DNA of 64,000 bases, from assembly GCA_019022495.1 (NCBI GenBank), contig JAFEKR010000003.1, forward strand, positions 4,092,001 through 4,156,000, in the 5' to 3' direction. Source of the DNA: Epichloe hybrida (Eukaryota > Ascomycota > Sordariomycetes > Hypocreales > Clavicipitaceae). Shown one piece after another: positions 33,310 through 42,374 of the stretch; positions within the stretch are counted from its first letter, which is position 1, and the number at the start of each line of letters is the position of its first letter. Position numbers and translations under genes: made by a program. The notes under the pieces were generated by a model. It had not been told where the DNA came from, did not search any database, and saw nothing but the letters and a program-made list of their open reading frames with translations.

Positions 33310-34512
33310 TTAGTGAGATTGAGCAAAGGCGCGGCGGCGGTCACGCTCCTCAGCAATGCTGAGCTTTACACCCTTGCCCTTGGGCAGGGAGATCCAGGGC
33401 TTCTCCTGGCCAATGACAAAGACGTTGCTCTCACGGGTGGCGAAGCTGTTGTCAATGGCGTCCTTGATGTGGACAATGTTGAAGCCACCATCGTGACGCT
33501 CACGATGGGTGATGACACCGACACGACCCATGTTGCGACCACCCGTGACCATGGCGACGGAGCCAGTGTCGAACTTGATGAAGTCGGTGATCTTGCCAGT
33601 GGAGAGGTCAATCTTCACCGTGTCGTTGACCTTGATCAAAGGGTCAGGGTAACGGATGCTATAGTCGGGACACACGAAATCGTTAGCCAAACGGGGGGGG
33701 GGATCTTTCAATTGCAATACATTACAGCCGTTAAAAAAAGCTCGCTCCCGAGTCATTATTCTCTTGTTGGGGAGAGGGGGGTACCCATGTGTTTGCATCA
33801 CAAAAACATTGAGTTCGGGGGCAGGGTTCGATAAAATCGACCAAAGCTTGATTCAACGGCTGAATGATGTCTGACAGAACTACTCACGTTCTCGCATCGT
33901 GCGTGACCAAGAATGGGATTCCACCACGACCAAGCTGGACGCGCTTGACCTTGCCCAGCTTGTACTCGGCCTCCTCGGTCTGAATTCGGTGGACGGTGAA
34001 GCGACCCTTGGTGTCGTAGACAAGACGGAAGTTTTCGCCCGTCTTCTCAATAGTGATGACGTCCATGAAGCCGGCAGGGAAGGTCATATCGGTGCGGACT
34101 TTGCCGTCGACCTTGATCAGGCGCTGCATGAGGATGGACTTGGTCTCGCGGTAGTTCAAGGCATACTTGAGACGATTGCGGATGAAGACGATCAAGGGCA
34201 AGCAGTCGCGGAGCTTGTGAGGACCGGCCGAGGGCTTGGGGGCGTAGACACCGGACAGCTTGTCTAGCAACCAGTGGGAGGGTGCGCTAAGGCGCTTCTG
34301 ATGCTTCTTGCTATATTGCGAAGAGAGGTCAGCGAAAGTTTTGTCAATCCGACATATTCGCCTTCAGTCCAGGTAACGGCGAAACAAGGCATGGGAGGAA
34401 CACTGTTCGTTTCGTGGGGAGACCATGAGCGATTCAAGTCCTGCATAGCACTTGTTTGGCCGTCGTTGTCTGAATCGTTGTCTGAATTGTTGACTTACAT
34501 TCCTCGGGCCAT
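33310..34512 (-). CDS. RPS4: 40S ribosomal protein eS4
   Basis: Small-subunit ribosomal protein with S4, KOW and eS4 domains. Exons in transcript order are 34512-34499, 33888-34310 (read downwards) and 33658-33310, giving 261 residues, the normal eS4 length. The first coding exon is only 14 nt (ATG plus three codons and two bases). The 188 nt intron 1 joins [25 protein letters not shown] in frame. Intron 2 (229 nt) has a run of 10 C in the sense strand and rejoins [17 protein letters not shown]. The core motifs [38 protein letters not shown] and [14 protein letters not shown] are diagnostic. Confidence 0.95.
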
Positions 34513-36251
34513 TGTGTCGACTGGCTGTTGGCGATAGCGCGGATGAGGAAAAAGGTAGGAGGAGGTTGAACCAAGAAGTCGCGGACCGGCTGACCAAAGT
34601 GCAAAACGCAGGGCCACAACTTCTTTTCCCTGCCAAATCTCGTTAGCGTCGGTGGTCGAAGGGCTTCGTGCCCTACCGCCTAATTTTGCCAGCGCAAGCG
34701 AATTCTTTTTCTTTCGGTCTTTCGGTGGAGGCGCGGCGAAAGAGAGAAATCAAGTGACGTCTCACGTGACCAGGCTGAGCACCCCTGTGTACGGATCCGT
34801 AGAAGACCTACATACATGTATGTACATGTAATGTCTTCGGGTACGTGAGGCCCGAGGGGCATCTCGCGCTAGCCAAAAATCTAGGAAGCCGGCCAAGACG
34901 AGGCGTGGCTGCGATGTGTGCGATGTAGCGGTTTGTACCTGGCCAAATTGCTGGAAAGGTATTCGGGATTGCTGGCGATACCTAACTAGTTCGGCAATTA
35001 ACATACGACGACAGGGACCGCAGTGATGAATTCCCGGTGTGACGCAGGAATAAACTTGATGGCTGCATGAGCGCAAGCTTTGCGAATGCAGAAGATAGTC
35101 ATAGTTCGCGACCGCAATCGCAGCATAAATTAAATTGACATGATTCCCCCTTCCTCGGCGAACGTGCTTATTCCCTCTCTCTCCATCTCTTCATCTTCTC
35201 ACACTCAACCACAAGAGAAAAAAGGTCTCGTTGACCACCTGAATCCGAGTACTCAGTCCGCATATCGGAGTAGGTCTTGCGTTATCGGTTGATCATCATT
35301 CTAGCTAATGGACCTATAGAATGGCAAAGGGCGACCCAAAGCAAAAGGCCTTTGCTATTACTTCTCTCATAGGCTACATAACGTGCAGGATCAAGTAGCT
35401 CAAGTTCACCTGCATTATTTCCCTTACGGCACCCAGCAGATAGACGCAGCGATGAGCCATATCAAATGGTTGAGATCAAATTACATAGCCAAAGATTGCA
35501 ACGAAGGATGTGTTGTAAAACAACAAAAAAAGACAGCAAAAAAACATACAACAGCCGGTGTTCGCTGGTCGTCACCGACCCAACTACTAATCTGCCCCTT
35601 ACTAGCTTGACTATGGGAGAGCGGACGGGATCCCGTATTTTCTAGTAGGTATGGTCGTATGTGATAGTTTTCGAGGGAAGGTGGTATATATTCAAAGAGA
35701 TAACGACGTATGTACGGAGTAACTCGTCTCCGGGCAGCAGGTGGATCAGATCCTCTTGATGCGGCCAGGGTCTTACTAATCTGCCGGCTATCAGTCCCTG
35801 CCCTTGCGATGTTCGTCAAAGAGACTGTTAGAACAACCATGATATTAATCGCGTTGCGCGGCCTCTTGTCACGTGACACCCACAGCCCCTTTTTTGTATA
35901 AATCGGCACTAGGCGCGATTACCTCTTCATTCCTTCTTTCCATCCTCTAGAAGACGAGGATAGATAAAGACTTGTTCTTTGGTCTGCCCCCAAAATCCTG
36001 CCAGTAGCCTACCAGTAGGATCTCTAGGATTTTTTCTGCCCTTCGTATTAGTGGATGTGGCTAGCATTGACGGATCTTTTGGTCTACATGACATTACACC
36101 TTTCTGGATTCTACGACTACAAGCCCCACGCGGGGTGGTCACTGTTAGTTAGCTTTCAGAGCCGCTTGAGTGAGCGGACCTGTTAGGGAGTTTACAGGGG
36201 TATTCACGCTAGCAAGAAATACTTTCAAGTCCGAGTAAAACACACGTGAAA
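34513..36251. other. eS4 promoter and gene-poor AT-richer stretch
   Basis: No gene is recognised. The first few hundred bases are the eS4 upstream region; a TACATGTATGTACATGTA palindromic cluster lies near 34811-34830. From about 35.1 kb base composition is visibly more AT-rich and stop-dense. A stretch at 35826-36110 resembles a retrotransposon LTR in layout (TGTTAG start, TATAAAT near 35896), but no matching end or target duplication was found. Confidence 0.5.
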
Positions 36252-36778
36252 TACAATACACCCCCTGAGTTATTTTACAAATCTACATGCCCCAGTTATT
36301 CGTCACTCGCTAACAGCTGTGATTAGCTATCTCCTTAGGCGTCCTAAGCCTTGTGGATCCGTGGGGCCCCCACTACCCCCCTGCCATAAGGTCAGTGACC
36401 GCGTAAGTACGCGAAAGTGTGGTGTAGCGCTTTGTACAAGCAAAATTAGCAGTACATTTAGTATTAGCCTATTTATACATAAGCAAATGTATCTCTCATT
36501 CACTTCTGTCTAATTGGATACAGACCCTAGCTGACGTGACTCCACAAGGCTTAGGACGCCTAAGGAGATACGTGTAATTAAACCCCTATATTATTTTAGA
36601 GAGCTATAGGGAAAATATGTAGGGTATTAAGCGCTACTTAAAGATATATTATTTCTAATGTGAGTTATAAGGAAATTGAGGTATCTGTTATCCTAGCCCC
36701 TGTCGCCCGCCTGATGTCTCATTGGCTTAATCACCCCTGTTATGTAGATTTGTAAAATAATTCAGGGGTTGTATTGTA
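36252..36778. mobile_element. MITE-like TIR element (family 1, copy A) with nested insertion
   Basis: Terminal inverted repeats of 37 bp lie at 36252-36288 and 36742-36778. They match at 35 of 37 positions and begin TACAATACAMCCCCTGARTT. TA at both outer ends fits a Tc1/mariner-type TA target duplication. There is no transposase ORF, so it is non-autonomous. Removing the nested element at 36328-36570 leaves about 280 bp, close to the second copy at 53.3-53.6 kb, whose internal sequence also matches (CTACATAAC, GACAGGGGYTAGGAT, ACCT). Confidence 0.82.
36328..36570. mobile_element. Nested palindromic TIR element inside copy A
   Basis: Perfect 30-bp inverted repeats lie at 36328-36357 and 36541-36570, starting TATCTCCTTAGGCGTCCTAA. 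Both outer ends are TA, consistent with TA target duplication. Each arm contains a small hairpin (CTTAG-GCGTC-CTAAG). The interior, 183 bp, encodes nothing recognisable. It interrupts copy A, so it inserted later. Confidence 0.82.
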
Positions 36779-37235
36779 AGGTGCTTCTCGCCCCACTCAG
36801 TGCCACACTAAGCCACGGAAAGACCCGTCATTGGCCTACGGAGTATTACTGTCGCTCAAACCTCGCGACCTTTGCGATATTAGTTATTGTCCCCTTCTAA
36901 GCGAATTATTTCCTCAACATGCCTCTCATTCAATTCACCCAGTGAGGTTACGACTCCGCTGGCTAATTAGACCTTTGTTCAACCGTAGCGGGATCTTGTG
37001 CAGGGTACACGATCCGTACGTCCGACGAACGGAGTACATAGCGCATATTAATGGGATGCCTTAACACAGCTATAGTCTGGCTAAGATCGTCTTATCGTCT
37101 TCTCGCCATGGCGTCAAGTGTACATATAAAGTCCAAGTCTTTCGCACGACGTTTGTCACGCAAAACATAAAAACAGACATCTCTTGTTCCAACTCCACAG
37201 CTTCATCCCAGCCCGTCCTCGCCCCATCTGATAAG
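36779..37235. promoter_or_regulatory. Upstream region of the small secreted protein gene
   Basis: 457 bp between the MITE and the ATG at 37236. A TATA-like ATATAAA lies at 37124-37130, about 105 bp upstream of the start codon. TACGGAGTA-type motifs occur at 36838 and 37029. Confidence 0.5.
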
Positions 37236-37820
37236 ATGAAATTCCTCGTTGCTCTCGGCTTCTTAGCCAGCGCCATGGCGCTCGCAACCCCTATTGGGAA
37301 ATCCAACAACAAGCAGGACGGCGTCTCCATGTCTGATTCTCAAGCCGACCTACAGGACATTTCTATTGGAACTACTAGGTATGTCGGACACATCGAGAGG
37401 GTGATTGGGAGAAAAGCCGAATTTGGGGGTCCATCTTGTTCACATGATTCTCTTCTCTTTTATAGACAAGAGCCAGAAGCCGTGTCCCTCGTCAAACGCG
37501 TCGGCTTCAAAGTATGGTTTAAGATTCCTATTAATCACGAGTTCTCTGAAACCGAACTATTAATATCTGGAGTCACTGTGATGTACGCGATGGCACTGCA
37601 TAAAGTGCGACAACACGGAACGTCGGCAGCCGAATACTTGTGCAAATCGTTGACGTTTGCGAATCAAACTGCGAGGAATATTCTGATTTCGATTCTTACC
37701 GATGACGATACACCGATCGGTCAGGTACAACTCAAGCCGGGGTCTATAAGATCTGTATCAAAGCTGGTCGAACAATATTCGGGTGAAACAGTCAAGGCGT
37801 TTATTACTGAGATTGAATAA
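37236..37820 (+). CDS. Small secreted protein, function unknown (effector-like)
   Basis: I do not recognise a family. The protein begins with a clear signal peptide (MKFLVALGFLASAMALATPIG, likely cleaved after AMA or ALA). A likely intron at 37379-37465 (GTATGT...TATAG, 87 nt) splits TTR-QEPEAVSLVKR and gives a 165-residue product. Because it is a multiple of three without stops, the unspliced reading is also open (194 residues). A Lys-Arg pair (SLVKR) after the N-terminal segment could be a Kex2 site. The mature part has one Cys only (YLCKS), so it is not a disulphide-rich effector. It lies 460 bp from a nested MITE in a gene-poor, AT-richer stretch, the kind of place where lineage-specific secreted genes are often found. 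Reality of the gene is likely but not certain. Confidence 0.6.
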   Translation: MKFLVALGFLASAMALATPIGKSNNKQDGVSMSDSQADLQDISIGTTRYVGHIERVIGRKAEFGGPSCSHDSLLFYRQEPEAVSLVKRVGFKVWFKIPINHEFSETELLISGVTVMYAMALHKVRQHGTSAAEYLCKSLTFANQTARNILISILTDDDTPIGQVQLKPGSIRSVSKLVEQYSGETVKAFITEIE

Positions 37821-38302
37821 TTCGGGAGAGGTTCAGCGTCCGCTAAGCGTGGGGCGGGCAACATTTGTATCTTTCTTTGAGATGAGGTGGTTTGGCATTT
37901 GAAAATATAGCAAGAAAGGGCGTGACATGCTCTAATCCCCAAGGAGAGGCGGCAGAAACGTGCTTGTTAATTAGTCAACTGATGCCACTCTCGCGGTTTG
38001 TCCGTTGAGAAAGTGGGGTGGAAATTTAAGCAGCGTTGCTCAAGTGAATTTAATCTATTTCCGGATATTTTCCAGTGTTTGCCGGGTTTCATCCCGAAAC
38101 GCCGTGGGATCGATCATTGGTTTTCTACAAGACAAATAACCACCCACACACATAGGTCGCGGTTTTGGGGTCCCCTCTGTTGTCTCACGCAAAAAAAGCC
38201 TAATGATGTGCACATTCGTTACCCCTTCGCCCCAACTCCAAGCCCAAGTTCGTACATTCATAGAATTACAAGGCCATCTGAGCGAGAATGGCTTTCGCTT
38301 CA
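37821..38302. other. Convergent spacer
   Basis: 482 bp between the secreted protein gene and the minus-strand telobox gene. Both end here; no gene is seen. Confidence 0.55.
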
Positions 38303-39892
38303 TCAACATCTGATCGAGTAGTGACCATGCCTTTCCGGGCGTGGTTCGGTGACGTATCCCGGGGGAGAAGGTGAGCCGGGGGAATAGTCAGCGCCGTGTC
38401 GTGATAATGTTTGATCAACTCTGGAGTCATCCAGCAAAAGCCTTGCGATGTCCATCTCACCACCCATGAAGTGAGAACCACTGGCTTCCGCGAGGTCAAA
38501 GCCGTGAGGGGGAGGGGCAATGTTGGCCGGGTCGGTCATTTGCAATGGCCAAGTAGGAAGATCATCTTTTGGGTTGTGGCGGCTAGAGCGAGGAACCTTG
38601 GAGGAAGCCCTGTGGCGCCTCAACGAGCTGTCGATGGACATGTCCACAGAAGGCTCAAGGACATTGCCACCACGAGCTCCGGCCTTGGAGTGGAATGTAC
38701 CCTTCTCGATGCGTTGATAAATGCTCGGATACTTGTTGCGGACTCGATCTCTCAAATCGGTCGGCTGTCTGCTGGACAGATGGAAACGAGCGTCGCGCTG
38801 AATTTTGGTCCACGCGGGGCCATAGATATCAAGTCCCTCAAGGATCTCGCCATCATCCTGTTCGGTAAAAGGACGTCTTTCACGTCTGTGTGATTTTTTA
38901 AAGGGGCCATGAATGCCTAGTTCTGCGAGGTCCTCGAGTTTTTTTCGGTGTGCACGGCTTTTCCTGGGCCTAAGAACCGAGTCGGAATCATCATTTGGCG
39001 AAGGTGAGTCTTGGATGAGAATGTTCTCGGAGTGAATCCCCGTCTTGGCCTTGCGCCCCAGATGTTGAGATGACGCCTTGGGAGAGCCTGCTTGCGAGGA
39101 TGGTTTGCTTGAGCCTCGAAGCTCCTCTGGGCAGCAAGTTCTGAATCGGTCTTTGAGATCGCCGGCGGTTCGGTTGTTGAAGGTGAAGTCTGCATCTTCC
39201 AGGATGCCCGTCCATTTGCCGACGCCATGACGATTCACGCCTAGGAGAAGGTGCTTGGTCTCTTCGTCGGACCACTTTCTACGCGGCTTGGCGGCTCGCT
39301 TCCTGCTCCTACCAGAGGACTTGTCGGCACCGGGTGATGGCCAGCTGCGATCCTCGGACGCGCCGTAGGCATAGTCGTTGAGAGACCTGATGTTGCCTGC
39401 ATCATTTTCATGATCCGAGTTCGAGGCAATGGGAGGGAAGAGAGCAGCATGTGGTGGTGGTTCGAGCAAGCCGTTGATGATGGGCGGCACGGCGGGCGCC
39501 TGCTGGGCCGACTTTTGCCTCTTTATAGGGTGATTCATGGGGCGATTCATAGGGTGAGGAAGCTGGACGAAGTCATCCTTGGCGCGGACGTTTCGGCCCC
39601 TCTTCTTTGTGCAGGCGTCATCTGATGCATCACTCGAATCATTGAGGAATCTAGAGCGGCTGCTTGATGAGTCGGCGGCATCTCGATCAAAGACGATGCG
39701 AAGTGGGTGTGCCGAGGTGGCGTTGGACCGATCAGCTCGGTATGCGGCATCTAGCTCGATTGCAGGCAGCGGTCGCTCCGATGACGAGTGTAGAGGCAAG
39801 GCATGCAAGGGAGGGAGATCGGCATGGTAATTCTGAGGCGAAGAAGCTGGTTCATTTAGTAAATGGATGAGACGCGGTTCGATTGTGGCCAT
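38303..39892 (-). CDS. Double Myb/SANT telobox protein (Teb1/Tay1-like)
   Basis: Probable nuclear DNA-binding protein recognising TTAGGG-like DNA at telomeres or promoters. Intronless, 529 residues from MATIEPRLIH. An in-frame upstream extension exists, but it runs through a 7-bp tandem repeat and is judged non-coding. Long disordered N-terminus, then Myb 1 (about 204-256): RRKWSDEETKHLLLGVNRHGVGKWTGIL...NNRTAGDLKDRFRTCCPEEL. This ends in a telobox-type third helix (DLKDRFRT; consensus VDLKDKWRT). Myb 2 (about 338-388): RRPFTEQDDGEILEGLDIYGPAWTKI...RQPTDLRDRVRNKYP, a diverged copy. The two-Myb layout matches S. pombe Teb1 and Yarrowia Tay1. It lies 2.5 kb from a TRF-like gene. Assignment is by motif layout only. 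Confidence 0.8.
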   Translation of the reverse strand: MATIEPRLIHLLNEPASSPQNYHADLPPLHALPLHSSSERPLPAIELDAAYRADRSNATSAHPLRIVFDRDAADSSSSRSRFLNDSSDASDDACTKKRGRNVRAKDDFVQLPHPMNRPMNHPIKRQKSAQQAPAVPPIINGLLEPPPHAALFPPIASNSDHENDAGNIRSLNDYAYGASEDRSWPSPGADKSSGRSRKRAAKPRRKWSDEETKHLLLGVNRHGVGKWTGILEDADFTFNNRTAGDLKDRFRTCCPEELRGSSKPSSQAGSPKASSQHLGRKAKTGIHSENILIQDSPSPNDDSDSVLRPRKSRAHRKKLEDLAELGIHGPFKKSHRRERRPFTEQDDGEILEGLDIYGPAWTKIQRDARFHLSSRQPTDLRDRVRNKYPSIYQRIEKGTFHSKAGARGGNVLEPSVDMSIDSSLRRHRASSKVPRSSRHNPKDDLPTWPLQMTDPANIAPPPHGFDLAEASGSHFMGGEMDIARLLLDDSRVDQTLSRHGADYSPGSPSPPGYVTEPRPERHGHYSIRC

Positions 39893-40568
39893 GTTGGGCT
39901 GTGGTCCGTGGTCCGTGGTCCGTGGTCCGTGGATGGCTGGGCCCTGTTGGCTTATATTGGTTTGCATGGAGCAGAGGATGATTTCAACGATGAGACAGGG
40001 TACGGGGAGAGAGGAGGATATACAAAGGATGTATGGACCAAAGGCAGGCTGGCGACATGCTCGGGACGTGTTGGGAATTCTTAACGAGGTGGGTGGCATT
40101 AAAGTAAATGGCAGCATGGCAGGATGTCGGGATGTCGGGTTGCAAGCACGTGAAAATCGTCACATGGGACGGGGACGGATGAAGTGAGAGCGAGCCTTTC
40201 TGGTTTGGCCCACCCTGTGCTCGGTTCCCGCTGGGTATTACATACGGCTGGATACGGCTGGGGGGTCCTGGACTCCTGGGGCAGTTCAGGCGGCCCCCGC
40301 CCTCCCTCGCCCCAGTCCCCAGTGGAGTGGCCCCTGCATTACAGAGCACGGATTGCTCTACGGAGCGTCGTGCCGTGTCCTGTCGTGTCCTGTCGGCTGG
40401 TCTTTTTTGTTGGCCATGGCGTCGCCGAGGCTGCAATGTACAACTAATCCGTACCTGTCACTGTATGTACTCTACCGGGGGTTGCTTTGCTTCCACTCCT
40501 ACAGTGGGTGTACGTCCGTACACTTCGTATATTTTCTATTATTCTCGAATTCCCGTGCGAGCTGCATC
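39893..40568. promoter_or_regulatory. Divergent promoter telobox gene/DUF7704 gene
   Basis: 676 bp between start codons. It includes the GTGGTCC tandem repeat next to the telobox ATG. No telomere-like repeat is seen here. Several TCCGTAC/TACGGCT-like motifs occur near 40240-40260 and 40450-40520. Confidence 0.5.
39901..39932. repeat. 7-bp tandem repeat GTGGTCC, 4.5 copies
   Basis: The perfect array starts 9 bp upstream of the telobox gene's ATG on the minus strand, hence in its leader. Confidence 0.9.
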
Positions 40569-41383
40569 ATGGCCTCCTCACTACCGGCCATCCCTTGGTT
40601 GGTCTTCACCATCCTCGAGCCCATTTCACTGTCAGTTTCTCTCGACACGTCATGTCCAAATATGCCGAATCCCCGACTCCGTTCCGCATCCCAAGACCAG
40701 ATAGACGATAGTACATAGACGGATAGACCCAGGCCCAGAACCCAGAACCCAGAACCCAGACCCGCACTCGCCTCATTCATGGCCGTCTTTCCGCAATCTG
40801 CCCACGGCACGAAGGGCCGTTGATATTACATGTATTATGTAGCTAATTCATTGTCCGGGTCCTTGTTAATACCCACAACAGCGTGGCTGGCTTCCTCGGC
40901 GCCGTACAAGACCCCGTTTGGTTTGTGACTGAGCAAGTCCCTCAAAAAGCAGCCTCGGCAACCACCGTCACTGAGAACAGCATCGTCCTAGCATGGCAGC
41001 TCGGCAATCTATACCTCCTGATGGCCTTCATGGGTCTATTCGTGCTCAACTCTGCTACTGAGGTCAAAGTTGTACGCAGCTACCTATGGGCCCTGTGGCT
41101 CGGGGATATCGGCCATGTGGCTTTCAGTTGCTATGGTTTAGGAAAAGACCGGATGATGAATCCATGGGAATGGAATGCTCTAGCTTGGGGAAACATCGTC
41201 TTCACCGTCAGTACATACAATACTGTTCTCCTCCGCCCCCCCTCCCCTTCTCATGTTGCGCCCAATTGTCCTCTGCTCATTGTATCCCCACAGGTCTGGT
41301 TATTCTCGATGCGTTCTGCCTACTTTCTCGGCATCTTTGGCCCAGATAAGCCTATTGTCTCCACCCGAAAGAAGTCTACCTAG
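40569..41383 (+). CDS. DUF7704-type integral membrane protein
   Basis: Small fungal membrane protein of unknown role. Exons are 40569-40630, 40882-41206 and 41294-41383 (158 residues). Intron 1 (251 nt) contains four CCCAGAA repeats near 40734-40760. Intron 2 (87 nt) is a multiple of three and has no in-frame stop, so a retained form would also be open. The protein starts MASSLPAIPWLVFTILEPISL-VAGFLGAVQDP. About four hydrophobic segments follow (LAWQLGNLYLLMAFMGLFVL, VVRSYLWALWLGDIGHVAFSCYGL, WNALAWGNIVFT, VWLFSMRSAYFLGIFG). These and the short length match fungal DUF7704 proteins. No catalytic motif is visible. Confidence 0.82.
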
Positions 41384-42374
41384 ACAAACCCTGACAGCCG
41401 AGCCTGGCTGTCAAACATGTGGGACAGGCACAAAGGTGAAGTTTGAGAATTAGCTTGTGCTAGAGACCCTCGGCCTGCCAAATTTATTTTCTCATCTCAT
41501 CTTCAATGCAGGGTGTTCAGGACGCGGCACATTCTTGATGTTTCGGAAGATGCAAGACGACGTCGATGTGTTGTGAGGCCGGCAAGAAATGGTGTGAGCC
41601 TTTGTAATATAATAACACATGCCGTCTAAAACAAAAAGCCGTCATCTTCGCAATTTGTGCTGTCTTCACCGTGAACGTGTGATTGGACGCGCTTTTTCAC
41701 GGATGTGCATACATAAAACATCAACCAAAAAGTCTTGGCATGACTTACTTTTATTCGCACATTTGCACGTGTCAGGCGCTAAGCAAGTTACCTTATCCTT
41801 CGGACTCGGCTGGGGTGGGGATACCGAGGACACCGAGGACTAGGAAAGGAAGTATTAGCGGCTCTCTCTTAATAGAATAGCAAACAAAAGTCCGGTTAGC
41901 GGAAGGGACACAGCAGGAAATGCCCGATGACCGGCTGGGGCAGCCAGCCTAGTTGTTCGAAACGCAGCACGGCAGAGTACAAACGGAGTATGTACATCAG
42001 TGCCATGTTTCACGCCCACGAGCCAGCCAATTGATGACGGGCGACATCCAGATGGGCCAATCACAGTAATACCTTAGAGCCCTGTCGGGGCAGAGCGAGC
42101 AACGTGCCAAGACGGGGTCTGTTGGGGGGGAAGAACACAAAATCGGACGCAAAACACCACGGTCTTCGGTAGGGTTAGGGTTAGACTGATCACAGTGTCA
42201 TCACGTGATTCGAAGATCCAGAGTCAGCTAATGAAATCAGCCACACGGCGAGCACACACACCTGATTTGAACATCAGGGGCAAAACACTGTATCTGCCCT
42301 CACTCACTTTGCTCCTCTTACTTCTCGCTTCATTCATTGTTCAGTCAAAGCCTATCCATCCAACCGGCGAAGCC
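41384..42374. other. DUF7704 3' flank and TRF-like gene promoter
   Basis: 991 bp with no recognised gene. The TRF-like frame is open upstream to 42195 but without convincing protein sequence; an in-frame ATG at 42231 would add a hydrophobic stretch and is disfavoured. The telomere-like repeat at 42170-42184 lies in this promoter. Confidence 0.55.
42170..42184 (+). promoter_or_regulatory. Interstitial telomeric repeat TAGGGTTAGGGTTAG
   Basis: Two and a half perfect TTAGGG units, about 190 bp upstream of the ATG of a telomere-binding-type gene. I saw no other copy of GGGTTAGGG or its complement in the window. It could be a binding site for a telobox/TRF protein. Confidence 0.75.

Noticed and set aside
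35826..36110. Possible solo LTR (starts TGTTAGAACA, contains TATAAAT)
   Set aside because: No clear CA-terminated end, no 5-bp target duplication, and no second LTR or primer-binding site in the window.
38266..38520. Alternative C-terminal frame of the telobox gene (ends AKAILAQMAL)
   Set aside because: It looks protein-like, but no splice junction joins it to the main frame, which already ends naturally.
42195..42374. Extended N-terminus of the TRF-like protein
   Set aside because: The frame is open but starts at GTG or an ATG followed by an out-of-character hydrophobic stretch (LPSLTLLLLLLASF); more likely 5' UTR.
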